Source: Castellaniella sp036379515
GTDB taxonomy: Bacteria > Pseudomonadota > Gammaproteobacteria > Burkholderiales > Burkholderiaceae_B
Length of the DNA: 64,000 nt
Assembly (NCBI RefSeq): GCF_036379515.1
Contig: NZ_DASVGN010000009.1
Location: forward strand, 62,001 to 126,000
Direction: 5' to 3'
Shown here piece after piece: positions 61,509 through 64,000 of the stretch. Below the pieces are notes generated by a model. That model saw only the letters and a list, made by a program, of their open reading frames with translations. It was not told the origin of the DNA and did not search any database. Within the stretch, counting starts at the first letter, position 1. Each line of letters starts with the position of its first letter. A program made the position numbers and the translations under genes.

Positions 61509-62117
61509 TTACCGCCCCTGAATCCACGGTGCATTTGCCTGGGCGCGAACGCTTAGCTGGTTGGCGTCAGACACAGTGGCGGCCGATAGCACCGCACGAT
61601 GCGCTGCAAAGCAATTCTGTGCGATCTTCGCGCCAACGTCGCCCTTGAAGATGGGGCCCGCCAGGTACGATGCAAGAAGCCAGGCGAGGGCGTCCACGAA
61701 GAGCGGCGAGAACTTAGTGGTGTCGGTCACCCGGGCGACGTAAAGCAGAGTGGCGGCTGGCTGGTTGGTGTAGATGACCGGATTACCCGATTCGTCGCTT
61801 TCAACGGAGAACTCTTGCGAGACCGTTTTTTCATCCGCTCCGGCAGGGAGCACGGCGAGCGCCCGCAACGTTCCATTGGGCGCTGCATAGGCATACGCCC
61901 ATGACGACCACGCATTCACGGGAAGCTGCGCAAGTATCGCGCGGCGGGTGGCGAACCGCCAGCTGTGGCCCTCTAGCAGTACGTCTCGGGCCATAGGGTA
62001 GAAGCGTGCGCAGTGTCCAGCCTGTGCGGAACCTTCGGCTGGGTTGATGCTGGATACCGTAGCCTCGTCGCCAAGGCGTGCGAGCGCGAGATTTGAAATG
62101 TCGACTTCAGAGGCCAT
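61509..62117 (-). CDS. Tail adaptor (tail tubular protein A-like, T7 gp11 type)
   Basis: A 202-residue protein with the tubular protein A signature: ISNLALARLGDEATVSSINP, GHCARFYPMARDVLLEGHSWRFA at about residues 33-55, and a helical end. It would connect portal and nozzle. I start at the ATG at 62117 (MASEVDISN); the open frame to 62156 crosses the upstream terminator. Confidence 0.82.
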   Translation of the reverse strand: MASEVDISNLALARLGDEATVSSINPAEGSAQAGHCARFYPMARDVLLEGHSWRFATRRAILAQLPVNAWSSWAYAYAAPNGTLRALAVLPAGADEKTVSQEFSVESDESGNPVIYTNQPAATLLYVARVTDTTKFSPLFVDALAWLLASYLAGPIFKGDVGAKIAQNCFAAHRAVLSAATVSDANQLSVRAQANAPWIQGR

Positions 62118-62128
62118 TTCGGCACCCC

Positions 62129-62156
62129 TAAAAAATTGTGGGGCGCAAGGCCCCAC
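62129..62156 (-). terminator. Terminator between phage head and tail genes
   Basis: GTGGGGC (62138-62144) and GCCCCAC (62150-62156) form a perfect 7-bp stem with a five-base loop. On the minus strand it is followed by AATTTTTT. It may lower tail-gene relative to head-gene transcription. Confidence 0.65.
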
Positions 62157-62190
62157 GAAGATCCCAGGTAGGAGACAAGGCAGGGAATGG

Positions 62191-62388
62191 CTAGGTCAAA
62201 TCCTCTGACGCGTCTGCGGCCTCGTTCGCATCCGTCTTGCTGGATTTCTTCGAACGCTTGCCCTCCCGGACGACATCGGTATCGACGGGCGCAAACCACT
62301 TCGCCTTGGAACCCGTCGGCACGTCAAAGACGTCGCCCGATTCCCGAAGCTTGCCGTGGTACCCGCGTTCAGTTGCTGTAACTTGCAT
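62191..62388 (-). CDS. Small phage head-region protein
   Basis: A 65-residue protein: a beta-rich first half with MQVTATERGYHGKLRESGDVF and KAKWFAPVD, a pattern common in small proteins next to phage capsid genes, and a charged, Lys/Asp-rich tail. It is preceded by AAGGAGG at a good distance. Function unknown; a head-completion role is possible. Confidence 0.65.
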   Translation of the reverse strand: MQVTATERGYHGKLRESGDVFDVPTGSKAKWFAPVDTDVVREGKRSKKSSKTDANEAADASEDLT

Positions 62389-62398
62389 GTTGGCCTCC

Positions 62399-62815
62399 TT
62401 ACAGCGGTGCGCCAGGCAGCGGCGTATTCAGCTGCAGGCCAGCAACCACTTGGGCCGAGAACTTGCCGGCCGTGAGGGGGCCAGTGGCCACCGTGTAGTT
62501 CAGGCGCACGTACCGGCGGTGCAGCACCGGCATGGGGATCACCACCTGAGCGCCCGCAGCAAGCGACGCCACACCCACAGCAGCCGAGGCGACGACATCC
62601 GCAAACGTACTGTTGTCGGCCGAGTCCTGCACGGCGAACGTGACGGTTGCAGCCCCCGCAGCGGTGGCGGCAGCGCCTACCGTGATGACCATGGAAAGCC
62701 GGTCAGTGAGGCCCGTGTTGGGAGTCTTCTGGCCGAAGTCGATGACGTCAGTAGATGCCGCCGTGGCAGTCACGGCCTGGTCGTCGGAGACCTGAAGGAG
62801 TTTGTCGATAATCAT
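62399..62815 (-). CDS. Capsid cement protein, BPP-1 Bbp16-like
   Basis: A 138-residue beta-rich protein starting MIIDKLLQVSDDQAVTATAAST, with RYVRLNYTVATGPLTAGKFSAQVV near the end. Position directly after the capsid gene and overall pattern match the Bbp16 family of capsid cement proteins, which form trimers or dimers that clamp capsomers. Confidence 0.78.
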   Translation of the reverse strand: MIIDKLLQVSDDQAVTATAASTDVIDFGQKTPNTGLTDRLSMVITVGAAATAAGAATVTFAVQDSADNSTFADVVASAAVGVASLAAGAQVVIPMPVLHRRYVRLNYTVATGPLTAGKFSAQVVAGLQLNTPLPGAPL

Positions 62816-62830
62816 GATTGCATTCTCCGA

Positions 62831-63817
62831 TTACGAAACCGTGGCTTCGGTGTTGAGTAGCGCATCCGTGGTGCGGATGGGTACGCCTCGCAGCGTCTCC
62901 CAGAACTGACCTTCTAGCTCCTGCGTCTTGAGCGCGAGAGTGGTCTTGTTCAGGGATTCAATATCGAGGGCTTCCGCTATCGTTCGGTTCATGTAGAACG
63001 CGGGACGACCCAGGCGGAGATTAGGGATGCGATGCAGAGCCCGCACCATGAGCTTGAGTATGTCGGCAGGGGTACTGCCCCCCAGGTCGGAAACGTCAAT
63101 GTTGGCAATGCGCACCACATAGCGCCAGTCTCGCAGGGACAGGCCCAGGTCCCACTTGTAGTGCGTGCGATACCCTTGATAAAGCCCGCCTGCATCATCA
63201 ATCAGCGTGGTCTCGCCCAGATCTCGATTCTGCAGGCCGCCCTGCGAACCCTTGGGGTAGATGCCATGCACTGTGTTTGGGCCCCAAACAGCAAGCCAAA
63301 CAGAAGTGTTGTCACTTCCCTTGCCGCCACCATCGACGATGTTGCGACCGTTTTGGGCTCCCAGGTCGCTGTAGCGCGGAGACAGGCCCATGAACTTCTC
63401 GGGGTCCGTCGACGAATCCCCGTAGAAGAGCGTGGTCGCCATGTTCTGGTTCATGCCTTCAATAAAGGCTTGATCCTCAGACAGGCGGAATGCTGCGGTA
63501 TTGCCGTTGATGTCTGCGAGAGTCTTGTCGACCTGCGCGTACGTCTCCAGCATACCCATGGCGTCCTTCACCTGGACAGACCGGGATTTCTCAGGCGGCA
63601 CGCCATAATTCAGCTTGCGCCAGGTACCGGCAGGAAGCCCAGATCGAACGGTGGTTTTGTGTTCAGTCGTGCCGTTTGCCTCCACCATCGTCATTTCGGT
63701 GAGGACTTCGTTCGTCTCGTTGAGAATCTCAACGATCTGCGGATCAACCTTGCCGTCAGGCGTCATGCGGCTGGCAAGATCGGCGAGGGTAGGATTGCGC
63801 GTGGAGAGAGTGGACAT
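62831..63817 (-). CDS. Major capsid protein (HK97-fold, BPP-1 type)
   Basis: A 328-residue protein beginning MSTLSTRNPTLADLASRM, with LNYGVPPEKSRSVQVKDAM, a helical spine region (NTAAFRLSEDQAFIEGMNQNM) and FYMNRTIAEALDI. This is the capsid type of BPP-1 and many podoviruses of proteobacteria. AGGAG lies ten bases before the ATG, a strong start for an abundant protein. The scaffold gene ends 12 bp upstream. Confidence 0.85.
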   Translation of the reverse strand: MSTLSTRNPTLADLASRMTPDGKVDPQIVEILNETNEVLTEMTMVEANGTTEHKTTVRSGLPAGTWRKLNYGVPPEKSRSVQVKDAMGMLETYAQVDKTLADINGNTAAFRLSEDQAFIEGMNQNMATTLFYGDSSTDPEKFMGLSPRYSDLGAQNGRNIVDGGGKGSDNTSVWLAVWGPNTVHGIYPKGSQGGLQNRDLGETTLIDDAGGLYQGYRTHYKWDLGLSLRDWRYVVRIANIDVSDLGGSTPADILKLMVRALHRIPNLRLGRPAFYMNRTIAEALDIESLNKTTLALKTQELEGQFWETLRGVPIRTTDALLNTEATVS

Positions 63818-63829
63818 TTACTATGCTCC

Positions 63830-64000
63830 TAGTTCATGTTGCTGTTCGGGTACAGCCGCTTTGCGTTGACTTCCGCCTGCGCATTTGCGCGACCGGAAGA
63901 CACAAAACGGTCTTCGCTGATTGCTTTCCCGGCCCGGTAGAAAGCCCGGATGATTTCCGGGTGATTGCCGAGACCGGAATCCACGAGCAACTTCTGCAGT
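63830..64000 (-). CDS. Phage head scaffold protein, C-terminal part (cut by window edge)
   Basis: The last 56 codons of a leftward gene: LQKLLVDSGLGNHPEIIRAF, then YRAGKAISEDRFV and a tail ending LYPNSNMN. The GLGNHPE motif and the LYPNSNMN ending are typical of scaffold proteins that precede podoviral major capsid genes. The N-terminal portion lies outside the window. Confidence 0.8.

Larger units (their letters stand above)
43078..64000. mobile_element. BPP-1-like podovirus prophage, late-gene half (continues beyond window)
   Basis: From the tRNA-Asn fragment to the right edge nearly all genes read leftward and are phage structural or lysis genes: scaffold, capsid, cement protein, tail adaptor, nozzle, ejection proteins, tail fibre, retroelement, holin, endolysin and spanins. 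Order and proteins resemble Bordetella phage BPP-1. No frame is broken, so the morphogenesis module appears intact. Integrase, repressor, replication and terminase genes are not in the window and presumably lie further right. Confidence 0.88.

Overview
The window is high-GC betaproteobacterial DNA. Gene content suggests Alcaligenaceae (Bordetella/Achromobacter/Pusillimonas-like): a pmd-type protocatechuate 4,5-cleavage operon, a LexA-controlled imuA-imuB-dnaE2 cassette, a sigma-54 glnK-amtB operon and a prophage of Bordetella phage BPP-1 type. The genus is inference; no rRNA gene is present. All assignments come from reading the sequence, without database searches.

Positions 1-34764 are host chromosome dominated by aromatic catabolism. 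After amtB (cut by the window edge) and glnK come a MarR regulator, vanA-vanB (vanillate to protocatechuate), a Liv-type substrate-binding protein, an aldo/keto reductase and a DUF1932-type dehydrogenase. A LysR gene is divergent from the operon ligJ-ligK-ligI-ligA-ligB-ligC. Then follow a second substrate-binding protein with livHMGF, a 3-hydroxybenzoate 4-monooxygenase (mobA), an NDH-2-like flavoprotein and a third, closely related substrate-binding protein. A second LysR gene is divergent from a benzoylformate-decarboxylase-like gene, an aryl-aldehyde dehydrogenase and a TRAP transporter. Together these funnel methoxylated and meta-hydroxylated aromatic acids, and probably arylglyoxylates, into protocatechuate and on to pyruvate and oxaloacetate. 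An AEC permease, a BenE benzoate symporter and an EAL/HDOD signalling protein lie on the opposite strand, followed by a class V aminotransferase.

Positions 34811-42904 hold the SOS mutagenesis cassette dnaE2-imuB-imuA under a perfect LexA box, a CDGSH iron-sulfur protein, a chemoreceptor and a YchJ-like protein.

From 43078 to the right edge lies the late-gene half of a prophage. Its left edge is a 47-nt fragment of the 3' half of a tRNA-Asn gene, the probable attachment site. Leftward-reading genes encode, from the right: scaffold (partial), major capsid, cement protein, tail adaptor, nozzle-like protein, three internal or ejection proteins including a 2443-residue polyvalent protein, a receptor-binding tail fibre, and a lysis cassette. 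Between tail fibre and lysis genes sits a complete diversity-generating retroelement: variable repeat VR at the 3' end of the tail-fibre gene, a hairpin just after it, avd, template repeat TR and a reverse transcriptase. TR and VR (107 bp) differ at 11 positions, all adenines of the TR coding strand; all 83 non-adenine positions are identical. This is the signature of past adenine-specific mutagenic homing. The element is the most notable system in the window; integrase and early genes lie outside it.
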